DNA of 6,764 bases from JAFGQU01 sp964483625 (GCA_964483625.1 CAZABB010000067.1:1-6764); one strand, 5' to 3'. Shown: positions 1-5,490, counted from the first letter of the stretch. The notes: generated by a model not told the origin, from the sequence alone. Numbers and translations: made by a program.

Positions 1-77
1 GTGTCCTTGTGACATGCCGAAGGCATTTGTGACCTTGTGACTATGCCTGCCTGCCGGCAGGCAGGTGTCTATGTGAC
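1..77. repeat. Short TTGTGAC repeat array
   Basis: TTGTGAC occurs at 7-13, 27-33 and 35-41, with a fourth variant ATGTGAC at 71-77. A small hairpin, ATGCC-GAA-GGCAT, lies at 14-26 and a long palindrome at 46-65. No coding frame is supported here. The stretch sits just before a terminator, so it is probably the 3' untranslated end of a gene to the left of the window. It resembles the degenerate intergenic repeats seen in some uncultured bacterial genomes, and no function can be read from it. Confidence 0.6.
46..65. repeat. 20-bp perfect palindrome
   Basis: CCTGCCTGCCGGCAGGCAGG is perfectly self-complementary, with CCTG/CAGG repeated inside each arm. As RNA or single-stranded DNA the arms could pair apart from a small loop. 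GC-rich palindromes of this kind are often dispersed repeats in candidate-phylum genomes (general impression, not checked). It lies inside the TTGTGAC array, only 12 bases before the terminator stem. Confidence 0.7.
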
Positions 78-121
78 TTTCCCCGGAAGGTGTTCCTTCC
101 GGGGAAACTGTTGATTTTTTT
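78..121 (+). terminator. Rho-independent terminator of the upstream gene
   Basis: The arms TTTCCCCGGAAGG (78-90) and CCTTCCGGGGAAA (95-107) form a perfect 13-bp stem around a TGTT loop. A run of seven T follows at 115-121, after a spacer of 7 bases (CTGTTGA). The T-run starts a little further from the stem than in a textbook terminator, but the stem is very strong. It would stop transcription entering from the left and so marks the boundary between the previous unit and this operon. Confidence 0.75.
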
Positions 122-270
122 AAACATGGTGTCCCGAAAAAACAACGTTTATAAATAACTGCGGCGCAATAGCTTGTATCATTATCATTCCCGTCGGGGA
201 AGACCTACCGTCTGATATATCCATTTTTCTCAACAAAAACCGCCCTCTGAAAACCCCTCAAAAATGCTAC

Positions 271-284
271 TGTAAGCGCTTACA
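271..284. promoter_or_regulatory. Perfect palindrome, probable regulator-binding site
   Basis: TGTAAGCGCTTACA is a perfect 14-bp inverted repeat. Its centre lies about 100 bases upstream of the start site predicted from the sigma-54 element, which is where an enhancer for a sigma-54 activator is normally found. The same sequence also fits the general LacI/CcpA-family operator pattern (TGWAA-NCGN-style half sites around a central CG). The sequence cannot decide between these two families. No second copy was found in the window. Confidence 0.6.
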
Positions 285-350
285 TTATTTTCATTCTCTA
301 TCTCTCTGTGGGACAGCAATTTGTTAACTATTGTTTGTATTTCCTTCAAT

Positions 351-367
351 CTGGCATCAAAATTGCT
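351..367 (+). promoter_or_regulatory. Sigma-54 (RpoN) promoter, -24/-12 type
   Basis: CTGGCATCAAAATTGCT matches the consensus YTGGCACGNNNNTTGCW. The invariant GG (353-354) and GC (365-366) are present and exactly 12 bases apart, counted first base to first base. The only departures are T for C after TGGCA, and C for G in the next, weakly conserved place. The predicted transcription start is near 378, about 190 bases before the first gene. Sigma-54 promoters need an ATP-driven activator, which fits the palindrome about 100 bases upstream. No sigma-70 promoter of comparable quality was seen in the region. Confidence 0.7.
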
Positions 368-432
368 TACTATGAAAGTCCGTGACACACCATGACAGTT
401 CTTTAATAAACAGAAGTATACGATTTAACGAA

Positions 433-506
433 GGACGACCGTTCCTTCCAGTCACTTGGATGAAGGACGAAAAGAATGTCCGAATGAGCAGAGCGAATGG
501 TCGTCC
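433..506 (+). repeat. Inverted repeat in the operon leader
   Basis: GGACGACCGTTC (433-444) pairs with GAATGGTCGTCC (495-506) over 12 positions with one G-T wobble. Inside, shorter stems are possible: TCCA/TGGA (447-450 with 457-460) and GGACG/TGTCC (465-469 with 477-481), so the transcript could fold into a branched element. CGAATG is repeated directly at 481-486 and 494-499. It could be a dispersed repeat or a structured leader RNA. It matches no riboswitch class I recognise. Confidence 0.5.
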
Positions 507-566
507 CAGCGAGGTATAACCGAGCGGGCGTCCCTCGTTTCAACGTTACTATAAGGGAGGAAGATA

Positions 567-761
567 ATGATTCACAATGAACGAATGACAATTACCGAAG
601 TTGCTCAAAAAATAGGGGTAGTGCCCCGGACGATTGTCCGCTGGGAGAACTCCGGTAAGGTCAGTAAAGCCAAACGCGACTGGCGCGGCTGGCGGGTATA
701 TTCGGAAAAAGAACTGGACGAACTGCAGAATTTTGTCGAAACCTTATACGAAAAGGCGTAA
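567..761 (+). CDS. Small MerR-like helix-turn-helix DNA-binding protein
   Basis: This 64-residue protein is almost entirely one DNA-binding domain. Residues 8-32 form a MerR-type helix-turn-helix (ITEVAQKIGV, then PRTIVRWENSGKV). The wing has the typical GWRVYSEKELDEL ending (residues 41-53). Ordinary MerR regulators are about 110-150 residues, with a dimerisation coiled coil and an effector domain. Here only a short helical tail (about 54-64) follows, so it probably senses nothing itself and acts by binding DNA or a partner. The start ATG has GGGAGG at 555-560, six bases upstream; a second ATG at codon 7 has no such site. As first gene after the sigma-54 promoter it is a good candidate for a local regulator of the EPS genes. 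The target is unknown. Confidence 0.85.
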   Translation: MIHNERMTITEVAQKIGVVPRTIVRWENSGKVSKAKRDWRGWRVYSEKELDELQNFVETLYEKA

Positions 762-807
762 ATAGATGGAGATAGAACGTAGAGACCGTGTGGAAAAAAT
801 GGAAAAA

Positions 808-813
808 AGGAGG
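808..813 (+). promoter_or_regulatory. Ribosome-binding site that decides the export-gene start
   Basis: AGGAGG lies six bases before the ATG at 820. The reading frame is open further upstream to an ATG at 766, but that codon has no ribosome-binding site and would put 18 highly charged residues (MEIERRDRVEKMEKRRDS) in front of the signal peptide. The start at 820 is therefore preferred. Confidence 0.8.
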
Positions 814-819
814 GATTCG

Positions 820-1572
820 ATGAGTACCTTAAACAAAATTAAAGTCATCAGCATTCTTGTCGTGACATCATGCATGGCCATTTCTTTATTGGTATTTGCT
901 CAAGGCGTGCCGGCAACCGCGGATATGGGAACCGGGCAGTCGATGTCTCAGGTCGATGCGTTGTCATCGATTGTGGGAACGGTTGCGACTTCAGATTATA
1001 CGCTGGGAAGAGGCGATGCTGTTGAGATCATCGTCCGTAACCAGCCGGAGTTCTCCGGTCAGTTTGTGGTCGGCCCCGACGGAAATATTCAGTATAATTT
1101 TGTGGGTGACGTTATGGCCGAAGGCTTCACCAAAGAAGAATTGAAAGATGCTATTACCGATGAGCTCGGAAAATACGTGAAGATCCCCGAGGTAAGTGTG
1201 ACGATCTTAGCCTACCGCAGTAAGAATATTTATATCTTAGGCGCGGTACGCAGGCCGGGAAGATATCCGATGGCCGGAGATGAGATCGCGTTACGTGACG
1301 CGCTGGTCGATGCCGGCCTTCCTACCGATGCCGCGGCCATGCGTCGTACCCTGGTTATCCGTCCCGATGAAAACAAACCCATATTACAAAAAGTAGATAC
1401 TTTCAAGCTGTTATACCGAGGTGTTTTAAAAGATAATGTTATGCTCGCGCCGGGAGATCTTGTGGTTGTGCCTTCGACGGTGCCCAGTGAATTCAATAAA
1501 GCTTTAACCAACCTTCTTGCTCCCATCAGCCGTACCGCAGCGGTAGAAGGAGCTCTTTCGGGAGGATTCTAA
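820..1572 (+). CDS. Polysaccharide export protein (Wza-type, Poly_export/SLBB)
   Basis: This 250-residue protein should form or line the outer-membrane channel through which the polymer leaves the cell. A basic start (MSTLNKIK) and hydrophobic residues about 9-28 make a Sec signal peptide, with likely cleavage after VFA (VFA-QG). A Cys at residue 18 sits in a weak lipobox (VTSC), but hydrophobic residues continue beyond it, so lipidation is uncertain. The Poly_export domain starts at YTLGRGD (60-66) and continues through the QFVVGPDG segment. One SLBB domain starts at IYILGAVRRPGRYP (about 137-150) and ends at LAPGDLVVVPS (209-219). E. coli Wza is about 380 residues with more SLBB-type repeats, so this is the short single-SLBB form found in PEP-CTERM-type EPS loci. 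The last 30 residues may be an amphipathic membrane helix. Confidence 0.9.
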   Translation: MSTLNKIKVISILVVTSCMAISLLVFAQGVPATADMGTGQSMSQVDALSSIVGTVATSDYTLGRGDAVEIIVRNQPEFSGQFVVGPDGNIQYNFVGDVMAEGFTKEELKDAITDELGKYVKIPEVSVTILAYRSKNIYILGAVRRPGRYPMAGDEIALRDALVDAGLPTDAAAMRRTLVIRPDENKPILQKVDTFKLLYRGVLKDNVMLAPGDLVVVPSTVPSEFNKALTNLLAPISRTAAVEGALSGGF

Positions 1573-1595
1573 TTGAATATGAACATGTTTCGTCT

Positions 1596-1628
1596 AATCA
1601 CCGTAATCTCTCATGAATCACCGAAATC
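1596..1628 (-). repeat. Tandem pair of the 13-bp intergenic repeat (complement orientation)
   Basis: AATCACCGTAATC (1596-1608) and AATCACCGAAATC (1616-1628) are 20 bases apart, start to start. They are the complement orientation of the GATTACAGTGATT repeat found in three other gaps of this operon. They lie between the export and chain-length genes, just before the hairpin at 1630-1651. No frame is coded here. Confidence 0.75.
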
Positions 1629-1629
1629 G

Positions 1630-1651
1630 GGTGCTGTCTTCGGACAGCACC
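1630..1651 (+). other. UUCG-loop RNA hairpin without T-run
   Basis: GGTGCTGTC (1630-1638) pairs perfectly with GACAGCACC (1643-1651) around a TTCG loop closed by C-G, an exceptionally stable RNA tetraloop. CACATAAGGAG follows directly with no run of T, so it is unlikely to be an efficient intrinsic terminator. It may protect the upstream message from 3' exonucleases or mark an RNA-processing point between the export gene and the chain-length gene. The ribosome-binding site of the next gene (AAGGAG, 1656-1661) begins only four bases after the stem. Confidence 0.7.
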
Positions 1652-1670
1652 ACATAAGGAGTAAAAGAAT

Positions 1671-3008
1671 ATGACCGGACAAAACAAATTCGATATTTCT
1701 CAATACCTGCAGATCATTCTGAGGCGAAAGAACTGGTTTATCCTGCCGATGACGATCATTGTGATCTCTTTCTTCATCAGCGGGTTCATGTTGCCGAAGA
1801 TCTTTGAAGCGAAAGCGGTCATCCTGGTCGAGGATGATAAGGTTGTCAATCCACTTTTACAGAATCTTGCCGTATCCACGACCGTGGGAGACCGGATCAA
1901 CGCCCTCAGAGAGGAGATACTGTCCTGGCCGCGCCTGTTTCAGCTGGTCGAGAAACTGGGACTCAATGATAATACAAAGAATCCCATTGAACTGGAACAT
2001 TTGATCTATCAGATCCGCCAGAATATCAGGCTTTCGATGAAATCACGCGATGTCGTCGTGATCTCCTACCAGGGACAAAATCCTCAGGACACTCAGAATC
2101 TGGTCAATACGCTGTGTGATATCCTGATCAGCCAGAATATTACGGCTCAGATCGAAGATACCACATCAGCGATCGATTTTATCAACGAACAGCTGGCTAT
2201 TTATAAAGAAAAGCTCAATAAGTCGGAATCGGAACTGAGAAAATTCCGGGAAATTTACGGAATGGGGACGTTATCGGAGAAACGGACGATCAAGATCGTC
2301 GAGGACGGCGGAGAAGTCATGACCGACAACGAAACTCCCGCCGGTGTCACCCTGGCTGAGATAAACCGGGAACTCGCCGACGCCGAATCGGAGCTGGTCA
2401 TGGCGTCGATCGACTGTACCGACGATCATCCCCGCGTGGTATCCTTAAAACGTAAGATCAAAAGTTTAAAAGAGAAAAGAGATGCCTATATCCAGCAGGT
2501 AGCCGAGAAGGTCGGGGTTGAGGCTCAGAACTATGTGGAGATCGCTGATTCCATGCCGCGGCAGCAGGAAGAACTTGTCCGGCTTACCCGGGATAAATCG
2601 ATCAACGAGAAGATATACCAGATGCTTCTGGAGAGGCTCGAGTCGGCAAAGATCACCGAAAACCTGGACAATTCCGATAACCGTACCAAGTTCCGTATCA
2701 TCGAGCCGGCCCGTCTGCCGCTTGAGCCGATTAAACCCAACAAACTTAAATTAAATATCTTAGGGTTGCTTTTAGGCGGCTGTGTGGGATTCGGATTCGT
2801 GTACCTTGTCGAATATACCGATACGTCGTTTAAGACCGATGAGCAGTTAAAAGAGCATTTCAATGAACGGGTCCTGGGCTCGATTTCCAAGATCAACACC
2901 GAAGAAGACATTCAGAAAGGTAAAAAAGGCGGCAAGAAGATATGGCTCTTTATAGGGATCGCCGTCGGAGTACTCATCCTGGTTATGGCAATTACTATCA
3001 TATTATGA
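1671..3008 (+). CDS. Polysaccharide chain-length determinant (Wzz/GNVR co-polymerase)
   Basis: This 445-residue inner-membrane protein should set polymer length, like the membrane half of Wzc. Residues 8-20 are a short cytoplasmic start and 22-42 a membrane helix. A Wzz-type periplasmic region follows (EAKAVILVEDD, about 46-56; LREEILSWPRLFQLVEKLGL, 79-98). Coiled-coil segments lie at about 165-200 and 228-280. A GNVR-like segment (QQEELVRLTRDKSINEKIYQMLL, 298-320) leads to the proline motif PARLPLEPIKP (346-356) and a second helix at about 360-381. The conserved cytoplasmic loop DTSFKTDEQLKEHF is present (384-397). Unusually, a third helix ends the protein (about 424-445, after KKGGKK), which would put the C-terminus in the periplasm. 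There is no kinase domain; that is encoded at 4440-5486. AAGGAG at 1656-1661 supports the start. Confidence 0.9.
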   Translation: MTGQNKFDISQYLQIILRRKNWFILPMTIIVISFFISGFMLPKIFEAKAVILVEDDKVVNPLLQNLAVSTTVGDRINALREEILSWPRLFQLVEKLGLNDNTKNPIELEHLIYQIRQNIRLSMKSRDVVVISYQGQNPQDTQNLVNTLCDILISQNITAQIEDTTSAIDFINEQLAIYKEKLNKSESELRKFREIYGMGTLSEKRTIKIVEDGGEVMTDNETPAGVTLAEINRELADAESELVMASIDCTDDHPRVVSLKRKIKSLKEKRDAYIQQVAEKVGVEAQNYVEIADSMPRQQEELVRLTRDKSINEKIYQMLLERLESAKITENLDNSDNRTKFRIIEPARLPLEPIKPNKLKLNILGLLLGGCVGFGFVYLVEYTDTSFKTDEQLKEHFNERVLGSISKINTEEDIQKGKKGGKKIWLFIGIAVGVLILVMAITIIL

Positions 3009-3013
3009 ATATA

Positions 3014-3074
3014 GTCGTTCGTTGCGTGTCGTTCGTCGTGCGTAACGGGATAACGGGCAAACGGGCGAACCGGA
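3014..3074. repeat. Two short tandem repeats in the gap before the ATPase
   Basis: GTCGTTCGT is repeated at 3014-3022 and 3028-3036. It is followed by four tandem 8-mers in exact 8-base register: TAACGGGA (3043-3050), TAACGGGC (3051-3058), AAACGGGC (3059-3066) and GAACCGGA (3067-3074). They fill almost all of the 85-base gap between the chain-length gene and the ATPase gene. No hairpin terminator and no promoter are evident. This repeat family differs from the GATTACAGTGATT family seen in the other gaps. Confidence 0.7.
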
Positions 3075-3093
3075 TCATATAAAAAACTAAACC

Positions 3094-3915
3094 ATGTACG
3101 AACAATTTTTTGGATTCAAAGAGAAACCATTCAGCGTAACCCCGGATACCAAGTACTTTTTCTCCTCCGAGAAGCATGAGGAAGCGCTTAATACTCTGTT
3201 CTTCGGGATCATGGAGAGAAAAGGGTTCGCGGTATTGACCGGTGAGGTCGGCTCAGGCAAAACCACCGTCTGGCACGCGCTCTTAAATAAGCTTATCCGC
3301 GGAACCAAGATCGCGCTGATCACCAACAGCCATCTTACTTCAAAGCAGATGGTCATGGCCATTCTGGATGAATTCGAGATCCCGTTTAAGGATCATTGGC
3401 CCAAGATCAAGCTGCTCAACGCCTTAAACCGCTATCTTCTGGAGCAGATTACTCTGGGGTTTAACGTAGTTGTGGTCATCGATGAAGCGCAGAACTTAAG
3501 GCCTAGCGTGCTTGAGGAGGTAAGGATGCTGTCGAACTTAGAAACCGAACGGGAGAAACTTCTGCAGATCGTGCTTATCGGCCAGCCGGAATTAAAAAGC
3601 ATGCTTGAGATGAAGGAATTACGCCAGCTCAGGCAGCGGGTCGCGGTGTATTATCATATCCGGCCTTTGACCAAAGAGGAGATGAGTACGTATATCCGGC
3701 ACCGGCTAACAATTGCCGGGGCAAACGGGTCGCCGGTATTTGCCGATGACGCGCTGGATAAGATATACGGCCATTCCGGAGGCATCCCCCGTCTGGTAAA
3801 CTCTATTTGTGACCGGGCACTTTTGACCGGTTTCCTGAAAGAACGCAAAGAGATCGATGCCGCAATTGTTGATGAAGTCACCAGGGAGATCGATGAACTT
3901 GTCCTTCACATGTGA
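3094..3915 (+). CDS. AAA ATPase, ExeA-like, of the EPS locus
   Basis: This 273-residue cytoplasmic ATPase belongs to the ExeA/GspA-like AAA group, including the 'putative secretion ATPase' family of PEP-CTERM EPS loci, whose size (about 270) it matches. The N-terminus MYEQFFGFKEKPFSVTPD is typical. Walker A is GEVGSGKTT (50-58) and Walker B VVVVIDEAQ (125-133). Sensor 1 is around LIGQPEL (161-167), a probable arginine-finger segment is LRQLRQRV (176-183), and GGIPRLVNSICDRAL (229-243) is the sensor-2 region. No C-terminal peptidoglycan-binding domain or membrane helix is seen, unlike longer ExeA proteins. It may drive assembly or regulate the export machinery, but the substrate is unknown. 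No ribosome-binding site is visible before the ATG (ATAAAAAACTAAACC), so translation may be weak or coupled to the gene upstream. Confidence 0.9.
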   Translation: MYEQFFGFKEKPFSVTPDTKYFFSSEKHEEALNTLFFGIMERKGFAVLTGEVGSGKTTVWHALLNKLIRGTKIALITNSHLTSKQMVMAILDEFEIPFKDHWPKIKLLNALNRYLLEQITLGFNVVVVIDEAQNLRPSVLEEVRMLSNLETEREKLLQIVLIGQPELKSMLEMKELRQLRQRVAVYYHIRPLTKEEMSTYIRHRLTIAGANGSPVFADDALDKIYGHSGGIPRLVNSICDRALLTGFLKERKEIDAAIVDEVTREIDELVLHM

Positions 3916-3921
3916 AGGAGG

Positions 3922-3954
3922 GATTACAGTGATAAAAGTGAGATTACAGTGATT
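3922..3954 (+). repeat. Tandem pair of the 13-bp intergenic repeat with embedded start signals
   Basis: GATTACAGTGATA (3922-3934) and GATTACAGTGATT (3942-3954) are exactly 20 bases apart. A strong ribosome-binding site, AAGGAGG (3915-3921), overlaps the ATPase stop codon. It lies seven bases before a GTG at 3929 inside the first repeat. That GTG opens a seven-codon frame ending in TGA at 3950-3952, two bases before the ATG of the next gene. The repeat thus sits between the Shine-Dalgarno sequence and the gene it would normally serve. Confidence 0.75.
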
Positions 3955-4362
3955 ATGATGAAGACAGAGACAAAGAGACAAATAAGCGATCCTTTAACCG
4001 AGAAAGTAATAGCTTGTGCGTATCGAGTTCATTCTCAGTTGGGAGCCGGTTTTACTGAACGAGTATACCATAATGCTTTAATCGTTGAGTTCGAAAAAAA
4101 CAACATCAATTACGAAAGAGAGACGGAGTTTAAAATTATCTACGAGGGAGAAAAGGTTGGAAAATTAAGAGTAGATTTAATTGTAGAAGGCAAAGTAATT
4201 GTTGAGCTTAAAGCTGTAACCGGTATCCTGCCTAAGTTGTTTGAAGCTCAGCTGGTTTCTTATTTAAAGGCAAGTGATTTTAGGAGAGGGTTGCTTATTA
4301 ATTTCGGCAATCGCAGCTGCCAGGTCCGTCGTCTAGTCAATAAAGCGATAGCAAATGAATAA
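3955..4362 (+). CDS. GxxExxY protein (PD-(D/E)XK nuclease-like fold)
   Basis: From the ATG at 3955 this is a 135-residue member of the GxxExxY family. The naming motif is GFTERVY (G32, E35, Y38), after the usual LTEKVIACAYRVHSQLG opening (14-30). D74 (RVDLIV) and E84-x-K86 (VELKAV), with Q99 further on, match the active-site pattern of the PD-(D/E)XK nuclease-like fold to which the family is assigned. Its activity is not established, and it has no known role in EPS assembly. Alternative starts are GTG 3949, which falls inside the repeat, and ATG 3958. My hand count gives about 38% GC over 3961-4320, against 50-57% in sampled rows of both neighbouring genes. Oppositely oriented repeat copies flank it. 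All this suggests a gene inserted into the operon. Confidence 0.85.
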   Translation: MMKTETKRQISDPLTEKVIACAYRVHSQLGAGFTERVYHNALIVEFEKNNINYERETEFKIIYEGEKVGKLRVDLIVEGKVIVELKAVTGILPKLFEAQLVSYLKASDFRRGLLINFGNRSCQVRRLVNKAIANE

Positions 4363-4417
4363 TCATTGTAATCCCTTTTCCAATCACCGTAATCTTTGTA
4401 TTTTAATCGTCGTAATC
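4361..4417 (-). repeat. Three copies of the 13-bp intergenic repeat (complement orientation)
   Basis: AATCATTGTAATC (4361-4373), AATCACCGTAATC (4382-4394) and AATCGTCGTAATC (4405-4417) are spaced 21 and 23 bases apart. The first overlaps the stop codon of the GxxExxY gene. They are inverted relative to the pair at 3922-3954, and the first two match the complement of the 3942-3954 copy at 12 of 13 positions. The two groups could pair in the transcript and enclose the GxxExxY gene. AGGAGG (4426-4431) for the kinase gene follows. Confidence 0.75.
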
Positions 4418-4439
4418 AATAAATAAGGAGGAATAACCG

Positions 4440-5486
4440 ATGGGAAAGATCAGTGACGCGTTAAGAAAGGTTCAGGAACAGAGAGAACAGGAGAAACTGC
4501 GGGTCAAACAGACCGCGGTCGAGGTGATGACAAAAACCGAGAAAGATCAGCTTCAGAAAGTCGCGCCGAAGACCGATGTGGACGTGACCGAAAAGCCCCG
4601 GCCTGAGAAACCCGTCGTCGCGAAGAAGAAACCGACAACGACGTTTCAGAAGGGGAAGGAAAAACTTCTCACCCTGGAAGATAAGCTCAGGCTGCGTGAA
4701 CAGTTGAGTGTCGCGCGGGTAAAAGATTCATCCGGCGTCGACCCCAGAGTCGTTGTGTATCATGATTATTCCTCTCCGGTTGCCGAGCAATACAGGATCC
4801 TGCGTACCAATCTGAAATCCCAGTTGAAGAAGATGTCGAACGGGTCGAAGCTGAGCATGGCCAGAGCGAGTGCTCCTACCAAGGTGATCACGATAACCAG
4901 CGCCCTTCATAACGAAGGGAAAAGCGTTACCGCGGCCAATCTGGCTACCGCCCTGGCTAAGGACCTTGAATCCAAAGTTCTCCTGGTCGATTGTGACCTC
5001 CGCAAAGGCACCATTCATCATTTACTTAACGTAAACGGCGAATATGGCTTAAGTGACATTCTCGCCAATGATTTTGATTACAGTGTGGGCCTTCAGCAGA
5101 CCCAGCAGGAAAACCTTTTCGTCATTCCCTCCGGGCATACGCCGGATAATCCTTCCGAGCTTCTTGGCTCGCGTAAGATGAAGGCTTTTTTGGAAAGAGT
5201 GAAAGCCGAACCGTTTGATTTTGTGATCCTTGATACGCCGCCGGTGACGCATTTTACCGACGCGGGGTTGTTAGCGTATCAGACCGACGGGGTGATGATG
5301 GTCGTCCAGTCTCAGCGGACTCAAAGCGCGCTGGTCCAGAAAGCCCGGGCATTCCTGGCCCATTCCCACAGTAAGTTCCTGGGGTTTGTCCTGACCCAGG
5401 TGGAAAATTATAATCCCATCCTTTACGGATACTACTATAGCTATTATAACCGCCGGAACGAAGAGAAGGTGGCAGTTACTACATAA
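4440..5486 (+). CDS. BY-type tyrosine autokinase (CpsD/Wzc kinase domain)
   Basis: This 348-residue cytoplasmic kinase is the catalytic partner of the chain-length protein at 1671-3008; its cycles of self-phosphorylation control polymer length and export. The start MGKISDALRKVQEQ is typical of stand-alone EPS-locus kinases, and a charged, Lys/Pro-rich linker fills about 15-100. AEQYRILRTNL (115-125) is the conserved interface motif. Walker A is ALHNEGKS (155-162), with HN where many relatives have PG. Walker A' is LLVDCDLRKG (181-190; D184, D186) and Walker B is FVILDTPP (261-268). The tail carries a cluster of seven tyrosines (324, 329, 331-333, 335, 336), the autophosphorylation sites. AGGAGG at 4426-4431 stands eight bases before the ATG. 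The GxxExxY gene separates it from the ATPase gene. Confidence 0.92.
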   Translation: MGKISDALRKVQEQREQEKLRVKQTAVEVMTKTEKDQLQKVAPKTDVDVTEKPRPEKPVVAKKKPTTTFQKGKEKLLTLEDKLRLREQLSVARVKDSSGVDPRVVVYHDYSSPVAEQYRILRTNLKSQLKKMSNGSKLSMARASAPTKVITITSALHNEGKSVTAANLATALAKDLESKVLLVDCDLRKGTIHHLLNVNGEYGLSDILANDFDYSVGLQQTQQENLFVIPSGHTPDNPSELLGSRKMKAFLERVKAEPFDFVILDTPPVTHFTDAGLLAYQTDGVMMVVQSQRTQSALVQKARAFLAHSHSKFLGFVLTQVENYNPILYGYYYSYYNRRNEEKVAVTT

Positions 5487-5490
5487 CAGA

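Larger units (their letters stand above)
122..566 (+). other. Non-coding control region and 5' leader
   Basis: No convincing gene lies in these 445 bases. A 62-codon frame on the - strand (403-591) overlaps the MerR-like gene, lacks any recognisable motif and runs through the inverted repeat, so it is not called. The region holds, in order, a perfect palindrome (271-284), a sigma-54 type promoter (351-367), a long inverted repeat (433-506) and the ribosome-binding site GGGAGG (555-560) of the first gene. If transcription starts near 378, the leader is about 190 bases, long enough for RNA-level control. Confidence 0.6.

Noticed and set aside
148..156. TATAAAT resembling a sigma-70 -10 box
   Set aside because: No acceptable -35 element lies 16-18 bases upstream, and the sigma-54 match nearby is far better.
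403..591. 62-codon open frame on the - strand
   Set aside because: It overlaps the well-supported MerR-like gene, passes through the inverted repeat, and shows no motif.
766..819. Longer start for the export protein at ATG 766
   Set aside because: It has no ribosome-binding site and adds a charged segment before the signal peptide; ATG 820 has AGGAGG at ideal distance.
866..877. Lipoprotein lipobox (VTSC) in the export protein
   Set aside because: The Cys falls in the middle of the hydrophobic stretch, and a cleaner ordinary signal-peptidase site (VFA-QG) follows; lipidation is left open and not called.
3271..3288. TGGCACG resembling a sigma-54 -24 element
   Set aside because: It lies inside the ATPase coding region and no GC occurs at the -12 position; TCTTAAA is there instead.
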